DNA from: CAXTPV01 sp964249405
GTDB taxonomy: Bacteria; Pseudomonadota; Alphaproteobacteria; Acetobacterales; Acetobacteraceae
DNA: 64,000 bases
Assembly: GCA_964249405.1 (NCBI GenBank)
Contig: CAXUBX010000002.1
Location: 1-64,000, forward strand
Direction: 5' to 3'
Shown here: positions 1 to 8,346 of the stretch, in pieces
How positions within the stretch are numbered: position 1 is the first letter of the stretch
Layout: each line of letters starts with the position of its first letter
The notes under the pieces: generated by a model
The model's database searches: none
Told to the model about the DNA's origin: nothing
The model's input: the letters and a program-made list of their open reading frames with translations, nothing else
Position numbers and translations under genes: made by a program

Positions 1-104
1 GGCTCGACGGCACGCCGTATCGGCCGTCCCATCGAGCCGGAGGCCTGCTCTGCGCCCCCGACGAGCGCAGCTGGCGCGCGCTCCGGGACACTCTCTTCGG
101 CTAA
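1..104 (+). CDS. C-terminal end of an unidentified gene (partial)
   Basis: The frame beginning at base 3 stays open from the window edge and ends in TAA at 102-104. It encodes a 33-residue tail containing GGLLCAPD and ending DTLFG. The gene starts outside the window. I do not recognise the family from so short a tail. It converges on folD. The 141 bases between the two stops hold only a weak GCGGGT/ACCCCGC hairpin just after the TAA. Confidence 0.35.
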   Translation, partial: LDGTPYRPSHRAGGLLCAPDERSWRALRDTLFG

Positions 105-245
105 GCGGGTTCTCCCCAGTACCCCGCGGTCGTCTCCGGAGCCGGTCGTCACCTCGATCGGCATGCGCGGCCTACGCCGTTCGGCCTCGTCGTTCCGCCT
201 TCCGCCTCGCCGGCCCGGTTACCAGGTTCGCGCTGCTCCTGCGTG

Positions 246-1172
246 TCAGGCCTGAGCTGCCGGATGGTTCTCTCGTCGGAGCGCCCCGGATCGCGTCGCC
301 GCGTCCAGCGTGTTCCGCAACAGGCAGGCGACCGTCATCGGACCGACGCCGCCGGGAACCGGGGTGAGGGCGCCCGCGATCCCGATCGCCTCCTCGGCCG
401 CGACGTCGCCGACCAGCCGGCTGCCCGCCTCGGTGGTCACCCGGTTGATCCCGACATCGATCACCACCGCTCCGGGCTTGATCCAGTCGCCACGAACCAG
501 GCCGGGCGATCCTGCCGCGACCACCAGGATGTCGGCACTCCGCGTTTCCCGAGCCACGTCGCGCGTCTTCGAATGCGTGCTGACCACCGTGCAGTCGGCC
601 CGGAGCAGAAGCTGGGCGATCGGGCGCCCGACGATGTTCGACGTGCCGATCACGACCGCGCGCAGGCCCGCGAGATCGTCGCCGAGCACGGACCGGATCA
701 GGATCATGCAGCCGAGCGGCGTGCACGGCACGAACCCGGGCAGCCCCGTCGCGAGCCGTCCGGCGTTCAGGATGTGGAACCCGTCCACATCCTTGTCCGG
801 GTCGATCGCCTCCAGGATCGACGGCGTGTCGATCTGCGCCGGCAGCGGAAGCTGCACCAGGATCCCGTGCACGGACGGATCGGCATTCAGCCTCGCCACC
901 AGGCCGAGCAACGTCTCGCCCGAGATGTCGGCCGGGAGAAGGTGCTCGAACGAGTTCATCCCGGCGATCCGGGCCTCCCTCGCCTTCGACCGGACATAGA
1001 TTTGGCTGGCAGGGTCGTCCCCGACCAGCACCACGGCGAGGCCGGGCCGGATGGAGGACGCCGACCAGAGCGCCGCGACCTCGTCGGCGACCTCCCGCTT
1101 GATCGCGGCGGCGATCGCCCTGCCGTCGATCAGCCTGGTGTCGCGGGCGCGGAAGGCCAGGGTTCCGCTCAC
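246..1172 (-). CDS. folD: bifunctional methylenetetrahydrofolate dehydrogenase/methenyltetrahydrofolate cyclohydrolase FolD
   Basis: Cytosolic enzyme of one-carbon metabolism that interconverts 5,10-methylene-THF and 10-formyl-THF using NADP. The family signatures are visible: YVRSK with the catalytic Tyr59 and Lys63, GILVQLPLP, KDVDGFH, PCTPLG, the dinucleotide-binding GTSNIVGRP, and the C-terminal signature PVPGGVGPMT. The start is a GTG at 1172, giving 308 aa, slightly longer than the usual 280-300. No ATG lies in frame nearby and the ribosome-binding site is weak. The gene sits 65 bases downstream of the GMC oxidoreductase on the same strand and may be co-transcribed with it. The family is secure; the exact start is less so. 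Confidence 0.93.
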   Translation of the reverse strand: MSGTLAFRARDTRLIDGRAIAAAIKREVADEVAALWSASSIRPGLAVVLVGDDPASQIYVRSKAREARIAGMNSFEHLLPADISGETLLGLVARLNADPSVHGILVQLPLPAQIDTPSILEAIDPDKDVDGFHILNAGRLATGLPGFVPCTPLGCMILIRSVLGDDLAGLRAVVIGTSNIVGRPIAQLLLRADCTVVSTHSKTRDVARETRSADILVVAAGSPGLVRGDWIKPGAVVIDVGINRVTTEAGSRLVGDVAAEEAIGIAGALTPVPGGVGPMTVACLLRNTLDAATRSGALRRENHPAAQA

Positions 1173-1237
1173 GGCATCATCGTCCACCAGACCATCTGCC
1201 CGCAACGGCCGGAGGCGGCAAGAGCCTCCCCGGACGG

Positions 1238-2863
1238 TCAGTGGCTGACCGCCGTCTCGAAAGCCCGGACGTTCGACCATCTGCTTCTCGTCCGCGTGGC
1301 GCTTCTCAGGTGATCGGCGAGCCGGATCGCCATCGCCATCACCATCATGGTCGGATTGGCGTGCCCGCACGTCGGGAACGTGGAGCTTCCGGCCACGAAC
1401 AGCCCGTCGACACCGTGTACCGCACCGTTCCGGTCGACCACGCCGCGTGAGGGATCGTCGGCCATTCGCGTCGTGCCGGCGGGATGGGAGACGTCGTAGA
1501 AATCGCAGGCATCGTAGTCGGCGGTCCTGATCCAGTCGGCCAGCGCGGGCGCCGGCAGACCCGCCCGGGCGAACTCGTCGGCGAGCGTCTGGGCCAGGAT
1601 GGAAGCGGTGTCCCGCTCGAGGTCGCCGATCCGCCAGTCGACACCCACGATCGGCATGCCGAGCGCGTCCCGCCTGCTGCCCCGTCGGACACGATTGGCC
1701 GGATCCGGAACCTGCTCGACGATGCACATCAACCCGAGACGGCGGAGCGGGTGGACCGCCCGGTGGCCGTGGACCAGAAGCTCGATCCCGCTCCGCACCA
1801 TCGACCGGGGGTGGCGAAGAACCATTCCGAGATCGGCCCGGCGATGCGGCGATCGCCGCGACGCGAGCCGCGCGAGTGCAGCCATCGGGGTCCGGTCCGC
1901 CCGTTCCTCGAAGAGCCATGCCGCCGCGTTGGCGGTCTGCATGCGCTCCTGGAACGCGGGGGCAAGCGAGAAACCGTCGAGGAATTCGAGGCGGCGCCGG
2001 CCCCGGGTGACGCGGTGATGTCCGTAACGACGTCGTATCGTCCGGCTCGCGGGATCGAAATCGGCCACGAGGCCGCGCGGATGATCCATCAGGAAGCGGC
2101 CGACCAGACCGCGGCCGTTCCCGATGCCGCCCTCCACCACGCGGTCGGAACACATCAGCAGGCGCGCGTTCTCGATTGCGCCCGCGGCAAGCACGATCGC
2201 CCCCGCTCGGACGGTTCCGCGCCGCCCGGCCATGTTCGCGATGCGGACCGTCTCGGCGAGCCGGCCGGTCCCGTCGAGCTCGATCTCCGTCGCGGTCGCG
2301 TGGAGGAGGACCAGCGCATCGGTCTGGTCCTGCCGCAGCACGTGCGTCCCGAGGCGCAGATGATCGCGGGGCGCCGCCTGGTCGAAGCTGAACTGCCAGC
2401 GAACCGGAGACAGGACATTTCGATCGAAGATGAATTCACCCGCGGGAGGGACGAGACCGGCGCACGCGGTAGCGGGAAGGATGCCGAGATGATGGGCGGC
2501 ACGCGTCGCGAACTCCTCCATCTCGCTCCCGGCGAACGGCCAGCCGGAGTGCGGGATCCAGGGGCGGGACTGGTAGTCGAGATCGTCGAGCGGAATGCAT
2601 CGTCCGCTCCAGGTGGCGGTGGTTCCACCGAACCGGCGGTTCCGCGCGGCTCCGGGGTTCAACATGAAGGACGACGCGGAGCGTTCGATCTCGTCGGGAT
2701 GAGCCGGACCCTCGCCGAGGCCGCCACTCTCGAGCATCACGACCGAGAGCCCGCTGCCGGTCAGTTCGCGTGCGACGGTGAGACCAGCGGGTCCGCTGCC
2801 GATGATGCAGACGTCCGTCCTGATCTCGCCAGGACACTCGAGGCGGAAATCGACCAGCTGCAT
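1238..2863 (-). CDS. GMC-family FAD-dependent oxidoreductase
   Basis: Flavoprotein of the glucose-methanol-choline family, 541 aa, oxidising an alcohol or sugar substrate that cannot be named from sequence. The N-terminus has the FAD-binding motif IIGSGPAGLTVAREL (about residues 20-35) followed by an acidic strand end (LESG). A GGTT segment follows (RRFGGTTATWSG), and the C-terminal GMC domain has SHPAGTTRM and a late FVAGSSTFPTCGHANPT segment carrying the expected His/Asn active-site pair. No signal peptide or heme motif is visible, so it is probably cytoplasmic or needs partners. The ATG at 2863 has only a weak GGCGG ribosome site. The 182 bases before it, up to the RND pump stop, show no clear terminator. 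Confidence 0.85.
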   Translation of the reverse strand: MQLVDFRLECPGEIRTDVCIIGSGPAGLTVARELTGSGLSVVMLESGGLGEGPAHPDEIERSASSFMLNPGAARNRRFGGTTATWSGRCIPLDDLDYQSRPWIPHSGWPFAGSEMEEFATRAAHHLGILPATACAGLVPPAGEFIFDRNVLSPVRWQFSFDQAAPRDHLRLGTHVLRQDQTDALVLLHATATEIELDGTGRLAETVRIANMAGRRGTVRAGAIVLAAGAIENARLLMCSDRVVEGGIGNGRGLVGRFLMDHPRGLVADFDPASRTIRRRYGHHRVTRGRRRLEFLDGFSLAPAFQERMQTANAAAWLFEERADRTPMAALARLASRRSPHRRADLGMVLRHPRSMVRSGIELLVHGHRAVHPLRRLGLMCIVEQVPDPANRVRRGSRRDALGMPIVGVDWRIGDLERDTASILAQTLADEFARAGLPAPALADWIRTADYDACDFYDVSHPAGTTRMADDPSRGVVDRNGAVHGVDGLFVAGSSTFPTCGHANPTMMVMAMAIRLADHLRSATRTRSRWSNVRAFETAVSH

Positions 2864-3045
2864 GACATTCTGCCGCCAACGTCATAACAGCGATATTTCA
2901 GCCGTCTCCTCTGTTCCAACAAGGGCGGCGCCGCGGCCCGGCCACCCCCTCCACGGACACTCTCGGGAACGTGACGTGGATCGGAGGCGGGAAGGCGCCA
3001 CCTGGTCGGCCGCCGCGCGGTGCAGCGACCCGGTGCCGCCACGGT

Positions 3046-6000
3046 TCAGGCGCGCGCGAGCATCCGCGCGCGCGCCCGGCGGCCGAACCGCCGGACGATC
3101 GTGTAGAAGGCAGGCGTCAGCAGAAGCCCGAACGCGGTCACGCCGAGCATGCCGAAGAACACCGCGGTGCCGAGGGACTGTCGCATCTCGGAGCCTGCGC
3201 CCGTCGCGACGGCGAGCGGGGCGACGCCCATGATGAAGGCGAGCGACGTCATCAGGATCGGGCGCAGCCGCGTCCGCGCGGCGTGGACCGCGGCCCGTTC
3301 GGGGCTCGCGCCGCCGTCTTCCGCCTGGCGCGCGAATTCGACGATCAGGATCGCGTTCTTCGCCGCGAGCCCGACCAGAACCACGAACCCGATCTGGGCG
3401 AGGATGTCGATCGGCATGTCGCGCGCGAGTAGGCCGGTCACCGAGGCCAGCAGGCACATCGGCACGATCAGGATCACCGCGAGCGGCAGTCGCCAGCTTT
3501 CATAGAGCGCCGCCAGGACCAGGAAGACGAACAGGGCCGCCGCGCCGAACACGAGCAGGGTCGAGGTGCCCTGCTGCTGCTGCTGAAAGGCGAGATCGGT
3601 CCACTCGAAGCCGACGCCGGGGGGCAGGACCTTGTGGGCGAGCTGCTCCATCCGGTCGAGCGCCGTCCCGGTCGCGATGCCGGGCGCCGCGGTGCCCATG
3701 ATCTCGGCGGCGGGGAACAGGTCGTAGCGCGGGACACGGTAGGGCGCGCTGATCTCGCGAAGGCGGGTGACGGTGCCGATCGGCACCATCTGGCCGGCGC
3801 TGTTCCGCGCCTTGAGCCGGGTGATGTCGCCGGGATCGCGCCGGAACGCGCCATCGGCCTGGGCGATGACCTCGTAGGTGCGACCCAGATAGTTGAAGTC
3901 GTTGACGTATTGCGATCCGAGATAGACCTGGAGCGTGCTGAAGATGTCGCTCGGCGTCAGGCCGACCATCTCGGCCTTCTCGCGATCGATGTCGGCGTAG
4001 ACCGACGGTGTTCTCGTGCTGAACAGGGTGAACACGCCGGCGAAATCCGGATCCCGGTTGGCGGCGGCGACCAGCGTCTGCGCGGCGCCGGCGAGCGCCT
4101 CCGGGCCGAGACCGGCACGGTCCTGCAGCATCATCTTGAAGCCGCCGGCGCTTCCGAGCCCCTGCACGGGCGGCGGGGGGATCGTCAGCACGAAAGCACC
4201 CTGGATCACCGACAGCCGACGCCTGAGATCGGCGAGCACCGATGCCGCGGTGACACCCTTGACCGAGTGATTGTAGAGCGACGGCAATCCCGCGAAGATC
4301 GTGCCGTCGTTCGATGCGACCGTGAAGGTCGTCGCATCGAGGCCCGCGAACGGCACCACGTGCTCGACGCCCGGCGTCGCCAGCATGATGTCGCTCGCGC
4401 GCTTCACCACCGCCTCGGTCCGCGCGAGTGTCGCGCCCGGCGGCAGCTGCAGCACGGTGATCAGGTATCCCTGATCCTGTTCCGGGATGAACCCGGTGGG
4501 CGCGCGGGAGAACTGCAACGCCGCCGCTGCGATCAGTCCGGCATAGACGATGCCGACCAGCGCCAGCATCCGAACCAGCCGCGCGGTGAGCCGGCCATAG
4601 CCGTTCGAAAGGCGCTCGAAACCGGCGTTGAACAGGCCGAAGCCGCGCCGCACCAGCCGGGCGGGGAGGGCGCCGTCGCGTGTCACGTGCGCCTCGTGCG
4701 GCTTGAAGAGCATCGCGCAGAGGGCGGGACTCAGCGTCAGCGACACGAAGCAGGAAATGATCGTCGAGGCCGAGATCGTCACCGCGAACTGGCGGAAGAA
4801 CTGTCCGGAGATCCCGGAGATGAAGGCTGCGGGCACGAACACCGCGCAGAGCGTGAGCGCGATCGCGATCAGCGCGCCGCCGACCTCGTCCATCGTCCGG
4901 TGCGCCGCTTCGGTCGGCGACATGCCGGTCCGGAGATTGCGCTCGACGTTCTCGACCACGACGATCGCGTCGTCGACCACGATGCCGACCGCGAGCACCA
5001 GGCCGAACAGCGACAGGTTGTTGAGCGAGATGCCCACCGCCGCGAGGATCGTGAACGTTCCGACCAGCGAGACCGGGATCGCGATCACCGGGATCAGCGA
5101 AGCCCGCCAGGTCTGCAGGAAGAGGATCACCACGCCGACCACCAGGAGGATCGCGACGAAGATCGTCCTGATCACCTCGTTGACGGATTTGGCCACGAAG
5201 ATCGTCGGATCGTAGACGATCTTGTCGGCGACGCCCGGCGGGAAATCCTTCGACAGCGTGGCCATCGCCGCGTGCACCTCGTGCTCGACGGCGAGCGAAT
5301 TGGCGCCGGGCTGCGAGAAGATCAGCAGCGGCAGGCCCGGGCCGCGGTCGAGATAGGCGGTCGACCCGTAATCGGCGGCCCCGATCTCGGCGCGTCCGAT
5401 ATCGCGGAGGCGGGTCACCCGGCCGGCGCCGTCCGACTTGATGACGATGTTTTCGAACTGCTCCGGGGTGGAGAGGCGGCCGAGGGTCTGCACGTTGAGC
5501 TGGAACGCGCCGCCCGGCGGGATCGGCGGCTGGTTCAGCACGCCGGCCGAGACCTGGACGTTCTGGGCCTGAAGGGCGGCCAGGACCTCGCTCGCATCGA
5601 GGTGATAGGCGGCGATCTTGTCTGGATCGAGCCAGATCCGCATCGCGTAGTCGCGCGATCCGAACAGCTGCACGTCGCCGACCCCGGGAAGTCGCGCGAG
5701 CACGTCCTTCACGTGCAGGGTCGCGTAGTTCGAGAGGTAGAGGTCGTCGCGCGAGTGGTCGGGCGAGTAGAGATGGACGGCGAGCAGGATGTTCGGGGTC
5801 GACTTCCGCACCTGCACGCCGAGCCGCTGCACGTCGTCCGGCAGCCGCGGCAGCGCGTCCTCGACGCGATTCTGCGTCAGCATCTGCGCGACGTTGAGAT
5901 CCGTCCCGATCCTGAACGAGACGGTGATCGTGAGCTTGCCGTCGCCGGTCGACTGGCTGCTCATGTAGAGCATGTTCTCGACGCCGTTGATCTGCTGCTC

Positions 6001-6204
6001 CAGCGGCGTCGCGACCGTATTGCTGACGGTTTCGGCCGAGGCGCCCGGATAGGTCGTCGTGATCTGCACCGTGGGCGGCACGATGTCGGGGTATTGCGCG
6101 ACCGGAAGGCTCGCCAGGGCGCCGAGGCCGATCAGCGTCACGAAGGCACTGACGACGGTTGCCAGGATCGGTCGATCGATGAAGACGTGGGTGAGGCGCA
6201 GCAT
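3046..6204 (-). CDS. HAE1-type RND efflux pump inner-membrane transporter (AcrB/MexB family)
   Basis: Proton-driven inner-membrane component of a tripartite multidrug exporter, 1052 aa, the normal length for AcrB-like pumps. It opens with FIDRPILATVVS, a typical first membrane helix. It has two large periplasmic loops and twelve expected membrane segments; the fourth carries VGIVVDDAIVVVEN with the paired Asp residues of the proton relay. A QQQQQ stretch around residue 890 is encoded by a short CAG-type repeat. It follows the adaptor gene by 16 bases, so the two form an operon controlled by the divergent TetR gene. No outer-membrane channel gene is present, so one must be shared from elsewhere. 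Substrates cannot be read from sequence. Confidence 0.95.
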   Translation of the reverse strand: MLRLTHVFIDRPILATVVSAFVTLIGLGALASLPVAQYPDIVPPTVQITTTYPGASAETVSNTVATPLEQQINGVENMLYMSSQSTGDGKLTITVSFRIGTDLNVAQMLTQNRVEDALPRLPDDVQRLGVQVRKSTPNILLAVHLYSPDHSRDDLYLSNYATLHVKDVLARLPGVGDVQLFGSRDYAMRIWLDPDKIAAYHLDASEVLAALQAQNVQVSAGVLNQPPIPPGGAFQLNVQTLGRLSTPEQFENIVIKSDGAGRVTRLRDIGRAEIGAADYGSTAYLDRGPGLPLLIFSQPGANSLAVEHEVHAAMATLSKDFPPGVADKIVYDPTIFVAKSVNEVIRTIFVAILLVVGVVILFLQTWRASLIPVIAIPVSLVGTFTILAAVGISLNNLSLFGLVLAVGIVVDDAIVVVENVERNLRTGMSPTEAAHRTMDEVGGALIAIALTLCAVFVPAAFISGISGQFFRQFAVTISASTIISCFVSLTLSPALCAMLFKPHEAHVTRDGALPARLVRRGFGLFNAGFERLSNGYGRLTARLVRMLALVGIVYAGLIAAAALQFSRAPTGFIPEQDQGYLITVLQLPPGATLARTEAVVKRASDIMLATPGVEHVVPFAGLDATTFTVASNDGTIFAGLPSLYNHSVKGVTAASVLADLRRRLSVIQGAFVLTIPPPPVQGLGSAGGFKMMLQDRAGLGPEALAGAAQTLVAAANRDPDFAGVFTLFSTRTPSVYADIDREKAEMVGLTPSDIFSTLQVYLGSQYVNDFNYLGRTYEVIAQADGAFRRDPGDITRLKARNSAGQMVPIGTVTRLREISAPYRVPRYDLFPAAEIMGTAAPGIATGTALDRMEQLAHKVLPPGVGFEWTDLAFQQQQQGTSTLLVFGAAALFVFLVLAALYESWRLPLAVILIVPMCLLASVTGLLARDMPIDILAQIGFVVLVGLAAKNAILIVEFARQAEDGGASPERAAVHAARTRLRPILMTSLAFIMGVAPLAVATGAGSEMRQSLGTAVFFGMLGVTAFGLLLTPAFYTIVRRFGRRARARMLARA

Positions 6205-6220
6205 GGCGGGTTCCCTGGCC

Positions 6221-7450
6221 TCAGCCGGCGTTGGTCGGCGCGCTCGCCACGATCGTGCCGGGCTGCGGGTTCACCCTGGTGCCCGGAAACGCGTGCATCG
6301 CACCGTCGATGATCACCCGGTCCGTGGGCGCAAGACCGCTCCGGACCATCCGCAGCCCGTCCACGAGAGCGCCGACCGTCACCATTTTCGGCACCACGGT
6401 CCCGTTCGGCGCGACGGTGAGCACGAGCGACTGCGACTGGTCGAGCATGACCGCACTGTCGGGCACGAGGAGGGCGTGCTGGGGCCTGCCGGTCTCCAGC
6501 GAGAGGCGGGCGAACTCGCCGGGCACGAGGAAGAGGCCCGGGTTCGGGACGGTGGCACGCGCATGGATCGTGCCGCTGCTGCGATCGATCGCGTTGTCGA
6601 TGAAGTCGAGCGTGCCGTGCCGCGTCGCCGCCGTCTCGTCGGAAAGGCGGAACGGAACCGTCTCTCCGAGGTCGCCGTTCCCGTGGGCGCGCGCGAAGGC
6701 GAGATAGTCGTTCTCGCTCATGTCGAAGTCGAGATGGATCGGATCGAGCGACACCAGGGTCGTCAACAGCGTCGTGGCCGAGGTGCCGCCGCGGCTTCCG
6801 CTCACCAGGTTGCCGACCGAGACCAGGTGATTGCTGATCCTGCCGGTGAACGGGGCGGTGACGTGGCAGTATTCGAGATCGAGCTCCGCGTCCCGAACCG
6901 TTTGCTGCGCGGTCTCGAGCGCCGCCGCGGCGGCCTGCTGATCGTTCTGCCGCTGGTCGACGGTCTCGGCGGTTCCGAAATCGGTGTGCTTCAGCTGTTG
7001 CGCGCGCCACAATTCGCTGGTCGTGAGCGCGAGCCGCGCCTCGGCGGTCTTCACGCTGGCCGCCGCTTCCGCGAGCTTGATCTGGTAGGGCCTGGTGTCG
7101 ATGACGAAGAGCGTGTCGCCCTTGTGGACGATCTGGCCGTCCCGGAAGTCGATCTCCGACAACGTGCCGCCGACCTGCGCCCGGACCTCGACCCGGTCGA
7201 CGGCGGAGAACTGGCCGAGGAACTCGGTCCGCGCGGCGACGATCCGCTGGAGGGGCGGGCTGACGGTCACCGAAGCCGGCGGAGGGGCGACAGGCGGCGC
7301 GCCGTGCGGCACCCCGGGACGGAACAGGATGATCGTTCCCGCCACCAGCGCGAGAGCGAGCGCGATCCCCCCGACCGCGCGGCCACGCGGTCCGGCCCGT
7401 CCCGAACGGTTGACCGGCAGCGTCTCGAATCCGATCTCATGATCCGGCAT
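6221..7450 (-). CDS. RND efflux periplasmic adaptor (membrane fusion protein)
   Basis: 409-aa adaptor that links the RND pump to an outer-membrane channel. Residues about 27-45 are a single hydrophobic anchor (GGIALALALVAGTIILF) after a short basic N-terminus. No lipobox is visible, so it is probably anchored by this helix. The biotinyl/lipoyl half-motifs (EVRAQVGGTLSEIDFRDGQIVHKGD and YCHVTAPFTGRIS) flank an alpha-helical hairpin rich in Ala, Gln and Glu. The C-terminal beta-barrel includes VPDSAVMLDQ. The ATG lies 44 bases from the palindromic operator shared with the divergent TetR gene, the standard arrangement for local repression. Confidence 0.93.
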   Translation of the reverse strand: MPDHEIGFETLPVNRSGRAGPRGRAVGGIALALALVAGTIILFRPGVPHGAPPVAPPPASVTVSPPLQRIVAARTEFLGQFSAVDRVEVRAQVGGTLSEIDFRDGQIVHKGDTLFVIDTRPYQIKLAEAAASVKTAEARLALTTSELWRAQQLKHTDFGTAETVDQRQNDQQAAAAALETAQQTVRDAELDLEYCHVTAPFTGRISNHLVSVGNLVSGSRGGTSATTLLTTLVSLDPIHLDFDMSENDYLAFARAHGNGDLGETVPFRLSDETAATRHGTLDFIDNAIDRSSGTIHARATVPNPGLFLVPGEFARLSLETGRPQHALLVPDSAVMLDQSQSLVLTVAPNGTVVPKMVTVGALVDGLRMVRSGLAPTDRVIIDGAMHAFPGTRVNPQPGTIVASAPTNAG

Positions 7451-7494
7451 GGCGCGCCCTCGAGCGTCTCGCGATCGAACGATATCGACCGTTT

Positions 7495-7510
7495 CATACC
7501 TTTCGGTATG
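7495..7510. promoter_or_regulatory. palindromic operator between MFP-RND operon and tetR-type gene
   Basis: CATACC-TTTC-GGTATG is a perfect 6-bp inverted repeat with a 4-base spacer, lying in AT-rich sequence within a GC-rich region. It is exactly 44 bases from each of the two divergent start codons (7450 and 7555). GGTAT is repeated immediately outside it (7505-7515). Position and symmetry suit a TetR-dimer site that represses both promoters. The binding itself is inferred. Confidence 0.7.
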
Positions 7511-7554
7511 GTATATCGATCGTGGAAGTCAAGCATCAGGGAGGCACGACGACG

Positions 7555-8136
7555 ATGGGACGGCCGAAGGAGTTCGATCCTGATGCGGCGCTCGGCGCGG
7601 CGCTGGACCTGTTCTGGCGGAAAGGCTTCGACGGCGCGTCGTTGAGCGATCTGACCGAGGCAATGCGGATCACCCGACCAAGCCTGTATGCCGCATTCGG
7701 GAACAAGGAACAATTGTTCCGCAAGGCCCTGGACCAGTACCAGGCCACCTGCATGGCGTTCGCCGAGCGGGCGCTTCGCGAGCCGACCGCGCGAGGGCTG
7801 GCCGAGCGCCTCCTGTACGGGGCGGCGGACGCGCAGACCGACGGCGCGCATCCCGCCGGATGCCTGGCGACCAACGGGATGGTCGCCTGTTCGGACGCGG
7901 CCGAGCCGATCCGTCAGGCGGTTCTCGCGATGCGCGAGGCCAAGCAGTCCGTGTTGCGGGAACGGCTTGCCCGGGCGAGGGACGAAGGCGACCTGCCGCG
8001 AGACGCCGATCCGGATGCGCTCGCGTCCTACCTGTCCGCCGTGGTCCAGGGCATGGCGGTCATGGCGGCGTCCGGCTCGACCCGCGAAGCGCTGTACCAG
8101 GTGGTCCGGACCTCGCTGGCGGCGTGGCCGTCATGA
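7555..8136 (+). CDS. TetR/AcrR-family transcriptional regulator
   Basis: 193-aa repressor with an N-terminal helix-turn-helix domain: FDPDAALGAALDLFWRKGFDGASLSDLTEAMRI is followed by the recognition-helix region TRPSLYAAFGNKEQLF. The C-terminal ligand domain is helical, with a Cys-containing segment (AHPAGCLATNGMVACS) typical of the subfamily beginning GRPKEFD. I chose the ATG at 7555 over one at 7522 because GGGAGG sits at a good distance before it and family members begin at MGRPKEFD. It is divergent from the MFP/RND operon, which it most likely regulates together with itself through the 7495-7510 palindrome. Confidence 0.92.
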   Translation: MGRPKEFDPDAALGAALDLFWRKGFDGASLSDLTEAMRITRPSLYAAFGNKEQLFRKALDQYQATCMAFAERALREPTARGLAERLLYGAADAQTDGAHPAGCLATNGMVACSDAAEPIRQAVLAMREAKQSVLRERLARARDEGDLPRDADPDALASYLSAVVQGMAVMAASGSTREALYQVVRTSLAAWPS

Positions 8137-8179
8137 GCGACGTTGTCCTGCGACCGCCGATCTCCCTATGCACGTAGGT

Positions 8180-8345
8180 CGTATAAGAAGTATTATGCCA
8201 AGTTGCTGTCGCGCCAGATTATACGGCTTGAGGCTCCGCCTCAAACTCCGCTGGGCGCGGCGCGCCCCAGACCCGCATTCGATCGACATGGCCGGGGTCC
8301 AGGCGCCCAGCGCCTGGTGGGGTGCGGGGTGAAACCCCGCGTCTT
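8180..8345. repeat. cluster of hairpins between convergent genes; REP-like or bidirectional terminator
   Basis: The 210-base gap between the tetR-type and SpoVR stops holds several inverted repeats in series. They are CGTATAA (8180-8186) with TTATACG (8219-8225); TTGAGGC-TCC-GCCTCAA (8228-8244); a near-palindrome CTGGGCGCG/CGCGCCCCAG (about 8251-8270); CCAGGCGC-CCA-GCGCCTGG (8299-8317); and GCGGGGT-GAA-ACCCCGC (8324-8340). No T-run follows any of them. The AT-rich start (8161-8225) contrasts with the surroundings. A terminator role for two convergent genes is likely. The number and style of hairpins also suggest a dispersed intergenic repeat family, which a single window cannot prove. Confidence 0.6.
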
Positions 8346-8346
8346 G

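Noticed and set aside
3634..6312. Very long open frame on the plus strand opposite the RND pump gene
   Set aside because: GC-rich third positions keep antisense frames open. The product is Arg/Asp/His-rich low complexity without any domain, and the opposite strand encodes a complete AcrB-type protein.
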